From Spirochaetota bacterium (GTDB lineage: Bacteria > Spirochaetota > Spirochaetia > Treponematales > Treponemataceae): a stretch of 64,000 nucleotides of DNA. The stretch covers positions 42,321-106,320 of the forward strand of contig JAEWSQ010000028.1 in NCBI GenBank assembly GCA_023398165.1, written 5' to 3'. Below the pieces are notes generated by a model that was not told the DNA's origin, searched no databases, and saw only the letters and a list, made by a program, of their open reading frames with translations. The number at the start of each line of letters is the position of its first letter. The first letter of the stretch is position 1. Made by a program: the position numbers and the translations under genes. This document shows positions 50,348 to 60,146 of the stretch, piece by piece.

Positions 50348-50575
50348 TTAATAGGCTTGAATTACTTCGGTGACTTCCGGAATAGTATCTTTAAGCACTC
50401 TTTCAACACCCTGTTTAAGGGTCATTGTCGCCATAGGGCAGCTGCCGCATGCGCCAGTGAGTTTTACATATACTTTCCCGCCGTCTTTAAGCGATACGAA
50501 TTCAAGATCTCCGCCGTCAGCCTGGAGCTGAGGACGTATCTGGTTTAATACTTCTTTAACGCGTGCTTCTAACAT
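50348..50575 (-). CDS. NifU-type iron-sulfur cluster carrier
   Basis: A 75-residue protein equal to the C-terminal NifU domain. The sequence QLQADGGDLEFVSLKDGGKVYVKLTGACGSCPMATMTLKQGVERVLK includes the CxxC pair that binds a transient [4Fe-4S] cluster. I start at 50575 (ATG, with GGAGG 6 nt upstream), not the longer frame from 50620. It may deliver clusters to the YgiQ enzyme encoded 3 nt downstream. Confidence 0.88.
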   Translation of the reverse strand: MLEARVKEVLNQIRPQLQADGGDLEFVSLKDGGKVYVKLTGACGSCPMATMTLKQGVERVLKDTIPEVTEVIQAY

Positions 50576-50620
50576 AGGATCCTCCGTACATAAAGTACAC
50601 TTATACTCTTCCAAGGTCAA

Positions 50621-51877
50621 CTATTCTGCGGAAGAACCGCCTGAATTACCGTAAAGCAGTTTTTCAAGGCAAAGTGTTTTATTAAGATTTTTTTTAAGAG
50701 TTTGAAAATCCGCGTCTGGGCGGCATCCTGTATTCTCAGTTTTTTTCAAAATTGCCCGTATAAGAATGTTCTTTGGCGTATGTGAAAAATCAATAAATTC
50801 CAATACCTGTACAGAGTAGCCGCTTTTTTCGAGGATCAGAACCCTCGTTAGATCTGTAGCGAGGGATGAAAACCGTTCGCGGATCAGGCCGAAACGCAAA
50901 AAGGGCGAGTATTCAGAAGCCGGTTTGTCAGCCTGAAAGGCGGTGTTAAGCTCATGCTGGCAGCAGGGAACGCATAAAATGGCCCTGGTTTTTTGAGCGG
51001 CGGCGGATGCAAGGGCATAATCGGTGGCAGTGTCGCATGCATGAAGGCTTATAACAAGATCCGGCCCCTTTTTCCCCTCTCTCGAAAGATTTTCAAAATA
51101 CGACTCTATGGATGCACAGGTAAACTGAAGATGTTCGTACGTAAATTCCTTTGCAAGGGTGGAACACAGCGTTATTACATCGTCTTTCAAATCAAGACCG
51201 GTAATGCGAACCGGTATTTTTTTAATTTCAGTACAGTAATGGTATACGGCAAAGGTTAGGTATGATTTACCGCATCCGAAATCGACAATTGAAAGAGGGG
51301 TACCGTCAACGGGAATTATTTCGTCAATAATATCATCTATGAACTCTAAAAAACGGTTAATCTGCTTAAACTTGCTGTATTTGTCTGCAATAACGGTTCC
51401 TTCTGCCGTCATTACTCCGAGATGCTGAAGAAAAAGAACCGGTTTGCCTTCTTCGATGAGGTAGTTTTTCGTTCTGTTATGGGTAAGGCCCTCCCTTTTC
51501 CCCGGTGCTGTCTGTGCATCCGTCTCTTTTACAACACCTGCCTTATAATTGTCCAGCTTTTTCCGTATAATCGTGGTTTTACCTTTTTTATTGGTCAAAA
51601 AGTGAAGAAGTTCTGCTTTATTATTATCATACTCTGCTTCAATAACGGTATTTTTATAATTAACACCCACATGCTGTTTTAAAAATCCTGCTATTTCCTG
51701 TCTTGTCATTGATGAATGAAAGCTCTGGGTAGAGGTGAATTGTTCAACAAAAAAACGGCGTTTATTGCCTGCAATCTGACGAATTTTTATTTTTAAATAC
51801 GCCGCCTGCGGGACCGGTTTAGAAAGTGCTGCTGATATTAGGTTCGGAAGAACTGCATCGATAGTTTCGTGTATCAT
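50621..51877 (-). CDS. SAM-dependent methyltransferase, METTL25/GSTCD-like
   Basis: A 418-residue protein. The first 170 residues are a less defined domain rich in Lys; residues about 190-340 form a Rossmann methyltransferase (IVDFGCGKSYLTFAVYHY, GLDLKDDVI, VISLHACDTATDYAL, CVPCCQHEL). The CDTATDYAL and PCCQHEL pieces characterise the Methyltransf_32 family, whose eukaryal members include METTL25 and GSTCD. Targets are likely RNA (inferred). The gene lies 13 nt after the DRTGG gene and 45 nt before the NifU-like gene. Confidence 0.82.
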   Translation of the reverse strand: MIHETIDAVLPNLISAALSKPVPQAAYLKIKIRQIAGNKRRFFVEQFTSTQSFHSSMTRQEIAGFLKQHVGVNYKNTVIEAEYDNNKAELLHFLTNKKGKTTIIRKKLDNYKAGVVKETDAQTAPGKREGLTHNRTKNYLIEEGKPVLFLQHLGVMTAEGTVIADKYSKFKQINRFLEFIDDIIDEIIPVDGTPLSIVDFGCGKSYLTFAVYHYCTEIKKIPVRITGLDLKDDVITLCSTLAKEFTYEHLQFTCASIESYFENLSREGKKGPDLVISLHACDTATDYALASAAAQKTRAILCVPCCQHELNTAFQADKPASEYSPFLRFGLIRERFSSLATDLTRVLILEKSGYSVQVLEFIDFSHTPKNILIRAILKKTENTGCRPDADFQTLKKNLNKTLCLEKLLYGNSGGSSAE

Positions 51878-51890
51878 TCGGGTTTATCCA

Positions 51891-52235
51891 TTATTTAAAA
51901 GTTTTGAGCATCGAAAGGGAAACGCAGGCTTCATACATGGGAAGGGGGGTGGCAAGCAGTGTTATATCGCTTTTTTCAGCAAGTTCCTTCATCTCAGGAG
52001 CAGGCAGTTTGTCATTGACAAGAAGAACGGCTTTTGCTCCCACAATATCTGCCGTTCTGACTGTCTGACTGGAAGCAAGACTTGTCACGAGAAGGTACGG
52101 CGCCTCGCACGAAACGAGGATATCGCTCATAAGATCGCCTGCAATAATGTCCTCAACCATGATGTTTTGATAATTACTTGAACCGTAAACTACATGAGCC
52201 GGTAAATTTTCAATAATATCATAGAGTGAAAGCAT
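51891..52235 (-). CDS. DRTGG-domain protein
   Basis: A 114-residue, single-domain alpha/beta protein. VEDIIAGDLMSDIL, LLVTSLASSQTVRTADIVGAKAVLLV and ITLLATPLPMYEAC match the DRTGG domain, which is often fused to HPr kinase-like or phosphotransacetylase proteins and here stands alone. It may be a regulatory subunit for a hydrogenase- or Nfn-like pathway, as in other anaerobes, but that is inference. First gene of the minus-strand operon, with AGGAG 7 nt upstream. Confidence 0.82.
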   Translation of the reverse strand: MLSLYDIIENLPAHVVYGSSNYQNIMVEDIIAGDLMSDILVSCEAPYLLVTSLASSQTVRTADIVGAKAVLLVNDKLPAPEMKELAEKSDITLLATPLPMYEACVSLSMLKTFK

Positions 52236-52348
52236 CTGTTCTCCTGTGTTCTTATTTATTATCAGACGGAAAGTTAAGGGTTATCCATATTGGACTTCCT
52301 GAATCATAAGTATATACGTTAATAAAAAAAAATGATATACTGAATATT

Positions 52349-53104
52349 ATGGCTAAGGTCTTTGTGTTCGTTAATCAAAAAGGCGGTGTCGGTAAAACCA
52401 CCTCGGTTATTAATCTCGGAGCCTATCTTGCGGAAGCAGGAAAAAAGGTTCTTCTTGTGGATTTTGATTCCCAGGGCAATATGTCTTCCGGTGTTGGTAT
52501 TGCAAAAGAGAAGCCGACGGTATACGAGCTTATCGCCGAAATGGCCACTGCGGATGCGGTCATTAAACACACAAAAATAAAAAATCTTGATGCAATACCG
52601 GCTTCAATTGACCTTGCCGGCGCTGCTATAGAACTGGTTGACCAGCAGAACCGTGAGTTTTATCTAAAAAACGTTCTGGATCCGCTTCGCCCTTTATATG
52701 ATTATATGCTCATAGACTGTCCTCCTTCCCTGGGTATTTTAACGCTTAACGGACTCGCAGCCTCAGATGCGGTTTTAATTCCAATGCAGTGCGAGTATTT
52801 TGCTTTGGAAGGCATAACGCTTCTTCTTCAGACGCTTAAAAAGGTTCAGCAGACAATTAATCCGAATCTCGGTATCGGCGGTATTTTTTTTACTATGTAT
52901 GATTCCAGAACCCGTCTTGCACAGGATGTCGTAAAGCAGGTGAAAACATATTTTAAAGACAGTGTATTCAGTACAATAATTCCCCGGAATGTACGCTTAT
53001 CCGAAGCTCCCTCCCACGGACTGCCTGTTTCTATGTACGATGCAGCCTGCATAGGAGCAAGGAGTTATAAACAGCTTGCCAAAGAGGTGCTCGAACGTGG
53101 CTAA
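52349..53104 (+). CDS. parA: ParA/Soj chromosome-partition ATPase
   Basis: A 251-residue deviant-Walker ATPase. KGGVGKTTSVINLG (residues 11-24) is the Walker A with signature Lys, DFDSQGN the Walker A-prime, and LIDCPPSLG Walker B. It should bind nucleoid DNA in the ATP state and work with ParB at parS sites. TATACT ends 7 nt before the ATG and no Shine-Dalgarno is present. The stop overlaps the ParB start by 8 bp. Confidence 0.95.
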   Translation: MAKVFVFVNQKGGVGKTTSVINLGAYLAEAGKKVLLVDFDSQGNMSSGVGIAKEKPTVYELIAEMATADAVIKHTKIKNLDAIPASIDLAGAAIELVDQQNREFYLKNVLDPLRPLYDYMLIDCPPSLGILTLNGLAASDAVLIPMQCEYFALEGITLLLQTLKKVQQTINPNLGIGGIFFTMYDSRTRLAQDVVKQVKTYFKDSVFSTIIPRNVRLSEAPSHGLPVSMYDAACIGARSYKQLAKEVLERG

Positions 53105-54008
53105 AATCGGCTTGGGAAAGGGAATAGATGCTGTATTCGGCGATAACAATTTTACTCAAATGCGGAATGAAACGCCGGTAGAAGCCCAAATAATCAAGTC
53201 ATCATCAGCTGCGGAAATACGCAGCCTTCCAATAGATATGCTTGTTCCGAATCCGTATCAGCCGAGAAAAGAGTTTGATCCCCAGGCTCTTGAAGAACTT
53301 GCATCTTCAATACGGGAACACGGCGTTGTAGAGCCGATTATTGTATCAGCGTCAACAGACGGTTCTCATTACATAGTTGGCGGCGAACGGCGTACAAGGG
53401 CTGCGAGACTTGCCGGTTTTACCGAAATTCCTGCCATTGTAAAAAAATTCTCCAGAGAGCAGATGCTTGAGATTGCTCTCATTGAAAATATTCAGCGTGA
53501 AGACTTAAATGCGCTTGAAGAAGCTCACGCTTACCGCCAGCTTATGGAACTGGGTAATCTGGCTCAGGATGAAGTAGCTAAAAGGGTTGGAAAGAATAGA
53601 AGTACAATAGCCAACGCGCTGCGCCTTTTAAAACTGCCTGAAGATATGCAGGCCTCTCTTTCCTCCGGGCAGATCAGTGCCGGACATGCAAGAGCCATTC
53701 TTTCTGTGTCGAATACACAGGATCAGCGTATTCTTTTTGCCCGTATTACAGGGTCGGCTCTTTCTGTCCGCGAGGCAGAACGGCAGGCAGCCGAATTAAA
53801 CGGCGAATCAAGACCTATAAAAACTGCGAAGGGCAGGGAAAAACTTGCCAGCCGCAATGCCGATATTATATCGCTGGAACAGCGTTTCCTTGATGCCCTG
53901 GGTACAAAGGTCGAAATCAAGGGCACTATTTCCAAGGGTTCGATTCTCATTGATTATTATTCACAGGATGATCTTGAAAGGCTCTATTCTCTCATCTGCA
54001 GCCGCTAA
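53097..54008 (+). CDS. parB: ParB/Spo0J centromere-binding CTPase
   Basis: A 303-residue partition protein. The N-terminal CTP-binding segment has NPYQPRKEFDP, GERRTRAARLAG and ENIQREDLN, all ParB boxes; the helix-turn-helix is DEVAKRVGKNRSTIANALRLLKLP, followed by GHARAIL. The C-terminal dimer domain is intact. Start is GTG at 53097, overlapping the parA stop by 8 bp; longer frames are unneeded. No parS consensus (TGTTTCACGTGAAACA) was seen in the neighbourhood. Confidence 0.93.
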   Translation: MAKIGLGKGIDAVFGDNNFTQMRNETPVEAQIIKSSSAAEIRSLPIDMLVPNPYQPRKEFDPQALEELASSIREHGVVEPIIVSASTDGSHYIVGGERRTRAARLAGFTEIPAIVKKFSREQMLEIALIENIQREDLNALEEAHAYRQLMELGNLAQDEVAKRVGKNRSTIANALRLLKLPEDMQASLSSGQISAGHARAILSVSNTQDQRILFARITGSALSVREAERQAAELNGESRPIKTAKGREKLASRNADIISLEQRFLDALGTKVEIKGTISKGSILIDYYSQDDLERLYSLICSR

Positions 54009-54153
54009 AAAAGTATTTTAAAATGTAAAATATCTCCAAAAACTGCGGAAAATTCATAAAAATAAATATCATGTAATAGAAAAAACTTTACAAAATCTCC
54101 AATATGCCCGATAATACTATGTGGGTCTATCTCTTTTTTTTAAGGATTTTCAA

Positions 54154-57100
54154 GTGAGTAAAAAATTGTTTCTATTGCTGACATTTATTAGTATTCTCAT
54201 ACCGCTTTTTGCTTCCGGTAAAAGGGAAGTGGAAGAGCGCCCTGTCGAAGAGCTGGAAAGCTGGCAGGAGACTTTCGATATAAATGAAAAGAAGGCGGGT
54301 AAATATAATATCCTTATTACCGCATCGGATAAAGGCGGAAACGTAACGCTCGGCGGTCCTTTTAATATTTTCATAGATCCGGAATCAGATCTGCCTGTGA
54401 GCGGCATAACAAATCCCCGTAATAATATGCGTGTTCCGGGTAATTTGAATATAGTCGGTACCTGTATTGATGATGATGCCGTAGGCAGAGTGGAAATAAT
54501 TCTTGACGGCGACAGGGAAAATCCTATTATCGCTGAAGGGAAAGATTTCTGGTCATATTATCTTGATACAACACAGATGACCGAAGGCGCTCATACCATA
54601 AGCGTATATGGTATAGATAATAAGGGTGTAATCGGTCATGAACAGACAGCTACATGGCATCTTGACAGAAGACAGCCCCAGTCGAAGGTTGAAAACTATG
54701 GAATGGGCGCCCTTGTATCCGGAAAAATAAAACTTACCGGTACAATAACAGACGGAAACGGTATTAAGAGTCTGTCTTATTCACTGGACGGCGGAAGAAA
54801 TTTCAAACCTGTAACAATTTCAGAAGATAAAAAAAATAATGCCTGGACATTCAGTCTTCCCCTTAATACCCTTGAAATGAAAGACGGCGCAACCGTATGC
54901 TGGTTCAAGGCGGTGGATCTTCAGGGTACAAGCGGTCTGTATTCATACCTTTACTTCGTTGATAATACGCAGCCTGAAATAAACATAACGTATCCTTCCG
55001 AGACAGATATTGTAAACGGCAAATTCTCCGCGGCGGGCTTCGCGCGGGATGCAATTATTGTTGAATCTTTATCGTGGGTCTTCGGTTCCCAGTCAGGAAC
55101 TTTTGAGCTTATTCCCGGAAACCCGTATTGGAATCTGGATCTTGATGTACGCGGTGTAGCAGCGAAGACTCAGGATCTTATAATTACCGCTAAAGATACT
55201 GCCGGTAATAATACCGTTGTAAAACGCAAGGTGCTTATAGATAACCTGGCTGATAAATCTAATGTAACCGTTGCCAGTCCGAAGCCTGAGCAAATTATCG
55301 AGAAAGATGTGTTATTGCGCGGTATAGCCGTTGACGATGACGGGATTGCCGAAGTTCTATACAGCATTGACGGAGGCTCGGCTGTTTCCCTGCCGGGCGG
55401 AGGGGTTTTTCTTTCCGAGGTAACGAAGTATATTTCTGTCCCGTTGTCTGTCGGTCCCCACAGTGTAAAGGTTTGGGCAAAAGATATTCATGAGGTTGAA
55501 GGAAATTCAGTAACAGTACCTTTTACAATATCCGGCTCTTCTCCTGAATTCATGGAAAGAATTGTATCTAAGGGAAAAAAGGCCGGTGATGAGACTGTGC
55601 AGTATTCACCCGGAGTAACAATTCATCCGGAATACGGGGCTGCTTATAAAACCTCTATTTCATCACTCTGCGGTCTTGCATCTGTTTCCTGGTCTTTTAC
55701 GGGGCAGAGTGAGCAAACGAAAGATTTTGCCGGAGCAAAAGGGTTAAGTTCGCTGACAATCCCGCTGGAAAATACCAATTGGGGCAGTGTGAATTTGATA
55801 GTTACGGCAACTGATATTTACGGCCGAAAGACCCAGGAAGTTGCCAATTTTTATGTAGAGAATCTCACAAAGACCCGCGGAGAACCTGCGGTTATCTTTT
55901 CTGACAGCAATATTAGTGAAGACGGACTTGTGTTTTTGGATGGAAGAGACACCGTAAGCGGATACTTCATTGGCGGAAAGGCGGTATCTGCCCGCATAGT
56001 TCCTGTTACTCCGTTTGCATCTGTTTCATTGGAAAATAACATACTATCCATCTTCCCCAGTTCTGCTGTTGGAATATCTGAAAGAGTCAGGGTTGAAGTA
56101 ACTACCGATCAGGGAGTCATATACAAATCCCGCTATCTTCAGTTTCAGACGCCGGTGGCTGCTCCTGTAATAAGTTTCCGTAATTCCGAGATTCAAGACG
56201 GTCTGGCAGAAGTTTCTATAATAGGCAGTGTAACCGCAAGAATGCCTGTGCAGACAGTTTCATACAGGATTTTAACGCCCAATACGCCTGCTCCGGAGTG
56301 GCAGAAGCTCCCCGTTACCGTATCGGGAGCCTTTACTGTTAATATACTTCCCTCTGCATTTGCAGAAGGTATTTCTGTTGTGGAGTTTCAGGCAGTCGAT
56401 TCCGGGAACAATACAACAACCAGTGCCGTATTTGTTAAAAAAATACCGCCGGTTCCGGCAGATTCAAAAACTCCGTCTCCTTTCGCAAAACCGGTAATCT
56501 CCTGGTGCGACGGTGCGGATGTTTACTACGGTACGGCATATACCGGGACAGTAACGCTGCAGAGTGTTACCGTCGGCGGAGAAGATCTGACATCACGCTA
56601 TAATCCTCTCAGCGGTACAATCAGGCGCTCGTCGCTGAAAGCAGGAGATATTCCTGTGGAAGTAAAACTTGCAGACGAAGCGGCAAAACCGGTATCGTCA
56701 CGGTTTACCGTAAAAAAAGATACAGATCCGTCGATCAGTTTTATTTCTGCCAACGGTGTGCCCTATAAGTCCGGTGTGCAGGTTCCTGTTTCATATCCGG
56801 CGGATTCTTCAAAAAATGAAACGATGCTTGTAGCAATAACATCTGATTTCCCCGTGGCCTCATTCGGTTATTCGATTAACGGCGGAACCGAAGTTAAAAT
56901 TGTACCGAGGAAAAGCGCCGACAGCCAGGTTCTGTATGAAGCGGATATTCCTTTAAGGGGTCTTCCGGCACAGATTACCGAAATCAGTGTGTCTGCTTCT
57001 GCATCACGCGGGAAACCTGTAAGCAGGAAAGGAACAATATCAATAGTCCGTGAAAAGAATCCCTTGGAAATTCAGGATGAAAAGAAAGTTTACTGGCAGG

Positions 57101-60100
57101 AAAGGCGTGCGGAGGAAAATAGTAATTACTTTATAGATAAAGGAAGTTCAATCAGCGCGTATGCCAACTTTGTAAGCCCCATAATAGCACAGCTTTCAGT
57201 TCCCAATCCTCTTCTTAGTGTATCTGTTAAGGGAAATACTATTACTGTAACGGGTCTGGAATCCGGCACCTACGACAATATAGTGCTTTCAGTGCAGGAC
57301 AAGGAAGGGAATTTTTATGTATCAGATCCCGTAACTATTCATGTAGACGGCGAGATTCCGTCTATATCTGTAGCCCAGCCTGTTCAAAATCAGTGGGTCG
57401 GCAACAGTGTTACGCTGAGCGGTATAATACAGGAAGCAACTGAACTTTCACAATTTGCCTACAGTATTGATGAAGGTGCTTCGTGGGTGCCGGTGGAGAC
57501 TGAAAAACGAGGACAGATTAATTTTACCCATGAGATTGACCTTAGTTCTATTTCTGAAGGTTTGGTTCCCCTCGATGTAAAAGCCGTCGATGTATCCGGC
57601 AAAGAAAGCAGATACAGCATTGTTCTGCATAAAGATATTTCAGGCCCGGTTGTTTCTGTAGTGGTACCGCGTTCCGGCGATGTTGTAAACGGTGAAACTA
57701 GAATTGTTTTCAGTGTAAAAGATGCCGGCGTATTAGCAAAAGCTGAATATGTAGTGTATGGAGAGGCTGAGGCGGATGCAGCAGAAGGAGAAGCGGCGGT
57801 GCCGGTCGAGCTGAAACGAAACAGCATGGAACTTGCTCCGTTTATTACGACTCTGGTCGGAATCGGCGATCAGCAGCTTTTTGACGGGATGGTTTTTGAA
57901 TTTACGGATCAGGCCGGTAATGTAACAACAAAGAATGCGTATGACTTTGTCATCGATGCTTTTTCAGATCTGCCTGTGGCTGAAATACACGTTCCCAGCG
58001 ATAATGAAATAATTCAGACAGATTTCATTATTTCGGGTGTTGTATATGATGATGACGGACAGTCTAAAATATGGTACAAAATTGACAATGGCGAGTTTGT
58101 AGCGCTTGACGGATACGGAAGCAGTTATTCAATTCCTGTTCCCTTGTCAGCAATGACAGATAATGAGCACACTGTGACTGTATATGCTGAAGATATTCAC
58201 GGAATTATCGGTGATCCGGTTGTACGGCCGTTCAGGATTTCTCTTGAGGAACCGAAGGGTGCAGTTGAGACCCCGACAATTGATTTAACTGTAAAAGACC
58301 GTGTTGAAATAACCGGCTGGGCAAGCGATGCGAACGGAATCTCCCGTGTTCAGGTTTCTGTGGATAACGGCAGCACGTTTAATGATGTAGTCGGAACCGA
58401 AGAATGGACATATGAGTTTGACACAAAAGTCATACAGGATGGAACACATGTTGTATTCCTTAAGGTTTGGGATAATTACAATGTTCAAGCCTTGTATTCA
58501 AGTCTTATCAATATTGATAATACCAAGCCCGATATATCACTTGAGCTTCCCGTCGATGATTCAAAGACCACCGGAACGCTTTTCTTCTCAGGACAGACTA
58601 CAGATAACATCGGTTTAACAAAACTATATGCCCAAATTCGCAATTTGGATGAAAATCAGGTTCCAGTTCCTGAAGGTCTTGCCTATCTTGAGTTTGTACC
58701 GGATGAAATTATTACTAAGGGTATTGACATATCGGCCCTAAGTGATGGATTCTATAATATAGAGATGACTGGTGAAGATGCAGGAGGTAATATTACCCGT
58801 GTATCAAGAAACATTCAGCTGACTAAAGAGACCGAACTTGCTTCAATTGATATTCTCTATCCTCTGAACGGCGAACATGTACAGGGTATGTTTAACCTCT
58901 ATGGAAAGGTTTACTCGGAAAAACCTTTAGAAACCCTTATTCTGTATATAGATGATGCTGATGCGGGAACTGCGGAAATTACAGAATCAGGCTACTTTGT
59001 ATTTACCCTTACTCCCGAAATTATAGCGGCAGGAATGCATAAGCTTCAGGTAAGGGGTCTTCTTGACGGATCCAAGGTAATCAGTTCTGCGGATCATTTC
59101 GTTAATTATAACCCGAGCGGACCTTGGGTTACCATTGATAATTTTGCGATGGGAGATTTTGCATTTGACAGACCGTATCTGGAAGGTAACGCAGGTTATG
59201 CTTTTACAGAGACGGAATTGTTGTCTTTGCAGGATAAAGCAACGCCCAAAGATGTAAGACAGGCGCTGCTTGCAAAAAGCGTAGACTATATAGAAATAAG
59301 TTTCGACAACGGCAAGACTTTCGAAAAGATAGGATCAAAGCGCAAATGGCGCTACCGTGTCGAAAATGAGGATATGAGTGCCGGTTACCACTTCATGGTT
59401 GTCCGCGCTGTTATGAGAAACGGGGAAACGGCTGTCACAAGAACAATCATTCAGATTGATAAGACTGCTCCTACTATTAAAATTATTTCACCCGAAGAGG
59501 GAGGCCGTTTTAACGAGTTTATTGAGTTTGCCGGATTGACAAACGATGATGTATCTTTAAAGAGTGTAACGCTTGCGCTTAGAAGCGGAGATAAAGCCTC
59601 TTATGAAGTTCCGGCATTTATTCAGGGTTTGTATTTTGACTGGCATTTCTGGGGAGCAACATTCTATGATATTGGAGCAGGATTAACCTTCTTTGACGAC
59701 AACGTACGGCTTCAATTACAATTCGGTCAATTTACAGATTTATTGTGGAAGTGGGTCGGACAAACAGAGCCTTTCCGGTACGGAGGGAATGTCATCGGCG
59801 GAAAACTGCTTGCAAACATTGGAACAGTGCCGTTCCGTTATTTCTTCGGCCCCAACTGGGAATGGCTGTCTGCTAACCTTACTTTAGGTGCAAACTTCTC
59901 CATGTTCTCGGAAACACAGAGCGGTTCACCCCAGATGCTGTCGGCAATTCTCGCACAATTGGAATTCCCGAGAGTTACCATACCGAAGCAGAAGATGTTC
60001 AGAACTTTTGCTTTTTACACAGAAGCCCAAGTTTGGTTTATTCCGACAGATATTGAATCTATCGATCCGAATAACCCAATACCTAAAATAGTACCGCAGA

Positions 60101-60132
60101 TTAGTGGCGGAATACGTATTAACGTGTTCTAA
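54154..60132 (+). CDS. Giant secreted Ig-repeat protein with C-terminal barrel-like domain
   Basis: About 1992 residues. A signal peptide (LFLLLTFISILIPLFA) precedes a charged stretch and then a long array of Ig-like/cadherin-like beta-sandwich repeats of about 90 residues, recognised by recurring INGxV/SGxVxDDxGIxxVxYSIDxG, GxHxVxVxAxDxxG and FxIDNxxP pieces (for example at residues about 95, 200, 400, 1180, 1400 and 1500). The last 170 residues change to aromatic-rich amphipathic strands (YFDWHFWGATFYDIGAG, WEWLSANLTLGANFSMF) and end in NVF, the terminal aromatic typical of outer-membrane barrels. Start GTG, with AAGGA 8 nt upstream. No homologue named. Confidence 0.75.
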   Translation: MSKKLFLLLTFISILIPLFASGKREVEERPVEELESWQETFDINEKKAGKYNILITASDKGGNVTLGGPFNIFIDPESDLPVSGITNPRNNMRVPGNLNIVGTCIDDDAVGRVEIILDGDRENPIIAEGKDFWSYYLDTTQMTEGAHTISVYGIDNKGVIGHEQTATWHLDRRQPQSKVENYGMGALVSGKIKLTGTITDGNGIKSLSYSLDGGRNFKPVTISEDKKNNAWTFSLPLNTLEMKDGATVCWFKAVDLQGTSGLYSYLYFVDNTQPEINITYPSETDIVNGKFSAAGFARDAIIVESLSWVFGSQSGTFELIPGNPYWNLDLDVRGVAAKTQDLIITAKDTAGNNTVVKRKVLIDNLADKSNVTVASPKPEQIIEKDVLLRGIAVDDDGIAEVLYSIDGGSAVSLPGGGVFLSEVTKYISVPLSVGPHSVKVWAKDIHEVEGNSVTVPFTISGSSPEFMERIVSKGKKAGDETVQYSPGVTIHPEYGAAYKTSISSLCGLASVSWSFTGQSEQTKDFAGAKGLSSLTIPLENTNWGSVNLIVTATDIYGRKTQEVANFYVENLTKTRGEPAVIFSDSNISEDGLVFLDGRDTVSGYFIGGKAVSARIVPVTPFASVSLENNILSIFPSSAVGISERVRVEVTTDQGVIYKSRYLQFQTPVAAPVISFRNSEIQDGLAEVSIIGSVTARMPVQTVSYRILTPNTPAPEWQKLPVTVSGAFTVNILPSAFAEGISVVEFQAVDSGNNTTTSAVFVKKIPPVPADSKTPSPFAKPVISWCDGADVYYGTAYTGTVTLQSVTVGGEDLTSRYNPLSGTIRRSSLKAGDIPVEVKLADEAAKPVSSRFTVKKDTDPSISFISANGVPYKSGVQVPVSYPADSSKNETMLVAITSDFPVASFGYSINGGTEVKIVPRKSADSQVLYEADIPLRGLPAQITEISVSASASRGKPVSRKGTISIVREKNPLEIQDEKKVYWQERRAEENSNYFIDKGSSISAYANFVSPIIAQLSVPNPLLSVSVKGNTITVTGLESGTYDNIVLSVQDKEGNFYVSDPVTIHVDGEIPSISVAQPVQNQWVGNSVTLSGIIQEATELSQFAYSIDEGASWVPVETEKRGQINFTHEIDLSSISEGLVPLDVKAVDVSGKESRYSIVLHKDISGPVVSVVVPRSGDVVNGETRIVFSVKDAGVLAKAEYVVYGEAEADAAEGEAAVPVELKRNSMELAPFITTLVGIGDQQLFDGMVFEFTDQAGNVTTKNAYDFVIDAFSDLPVAEIHVPSDNEIIQTDFIISGVVYDDDGQSKIWYKIDNGEFVALDGYGSSYSIPVPLSAMTDNEHTVTVYAEDIHGIIGDPVVRPFRISLEEPKGAVETPTIDLTVKDRVEITGWASDANGISRVQVSVDNGSTFNDVVGTEEWTYEFDTKVIQDGTHVVFLKVWDNYNVQALYSSLINIDNTKPDISLELPVDDSKTTGTLFFSGQTTDNIGLTKLYAQIRNLDENQVPVPEGLAYLEFVPDEIITKGIDISALSDGFYNIEMTGEDAGGNITRVSRNIQLTKETELASIDILYPLNGEHVQGMFNLYGKVYSEKPLETLILYIDDADAGTAEITESGYFVFTLTPEIIAAGMHKLQVRGLLDGSKVISSADHFVNYNPSGPWVTIDNFAMGDFAFDRPYLEGNAGYAFTETELLSLQDKATPKDVRQALLAKSVDYIEISFDNGKTFEKIGSKRKWRYRVENEDMSAGYHFMVVRAVMRNGETAVTRTIIQIDKTAPTIKIISPEEGGRFNEFIEFAGLTNDDVSLKSVTLALRSGDKASYEVPAFIQGLYFDWHFWGATFYDIGAGLTFFDDNVRLQLQFGQFTDLLWKWVGQTEPFRYGGNVIGGKLLANIGTVPFRYFFGPNWEWLSANLTLGANFSMFSETQSGSPQMLSAILAQLEFPRVTIPKQKMFRTFAFYTEAQVWFIPTDIESIDPNNPIPKIVPQISGGIRINVF

Positions 60133-60146
60133 ACCAGGAGATGTAT

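Noticed and set aside
52240..54150. parS site near parAB
   Set aside because: I looked for TGTTTCACGTGAAACA-like palindromes around parA and parB and saw none; they may lie outside the window.
60141..60146. ATG at 60141 as the start of the second giant protein
   Set aside because: It directly touches the AGGAG site, leaving no spacing, whereas the ATG at 60147 is spaced correctly.
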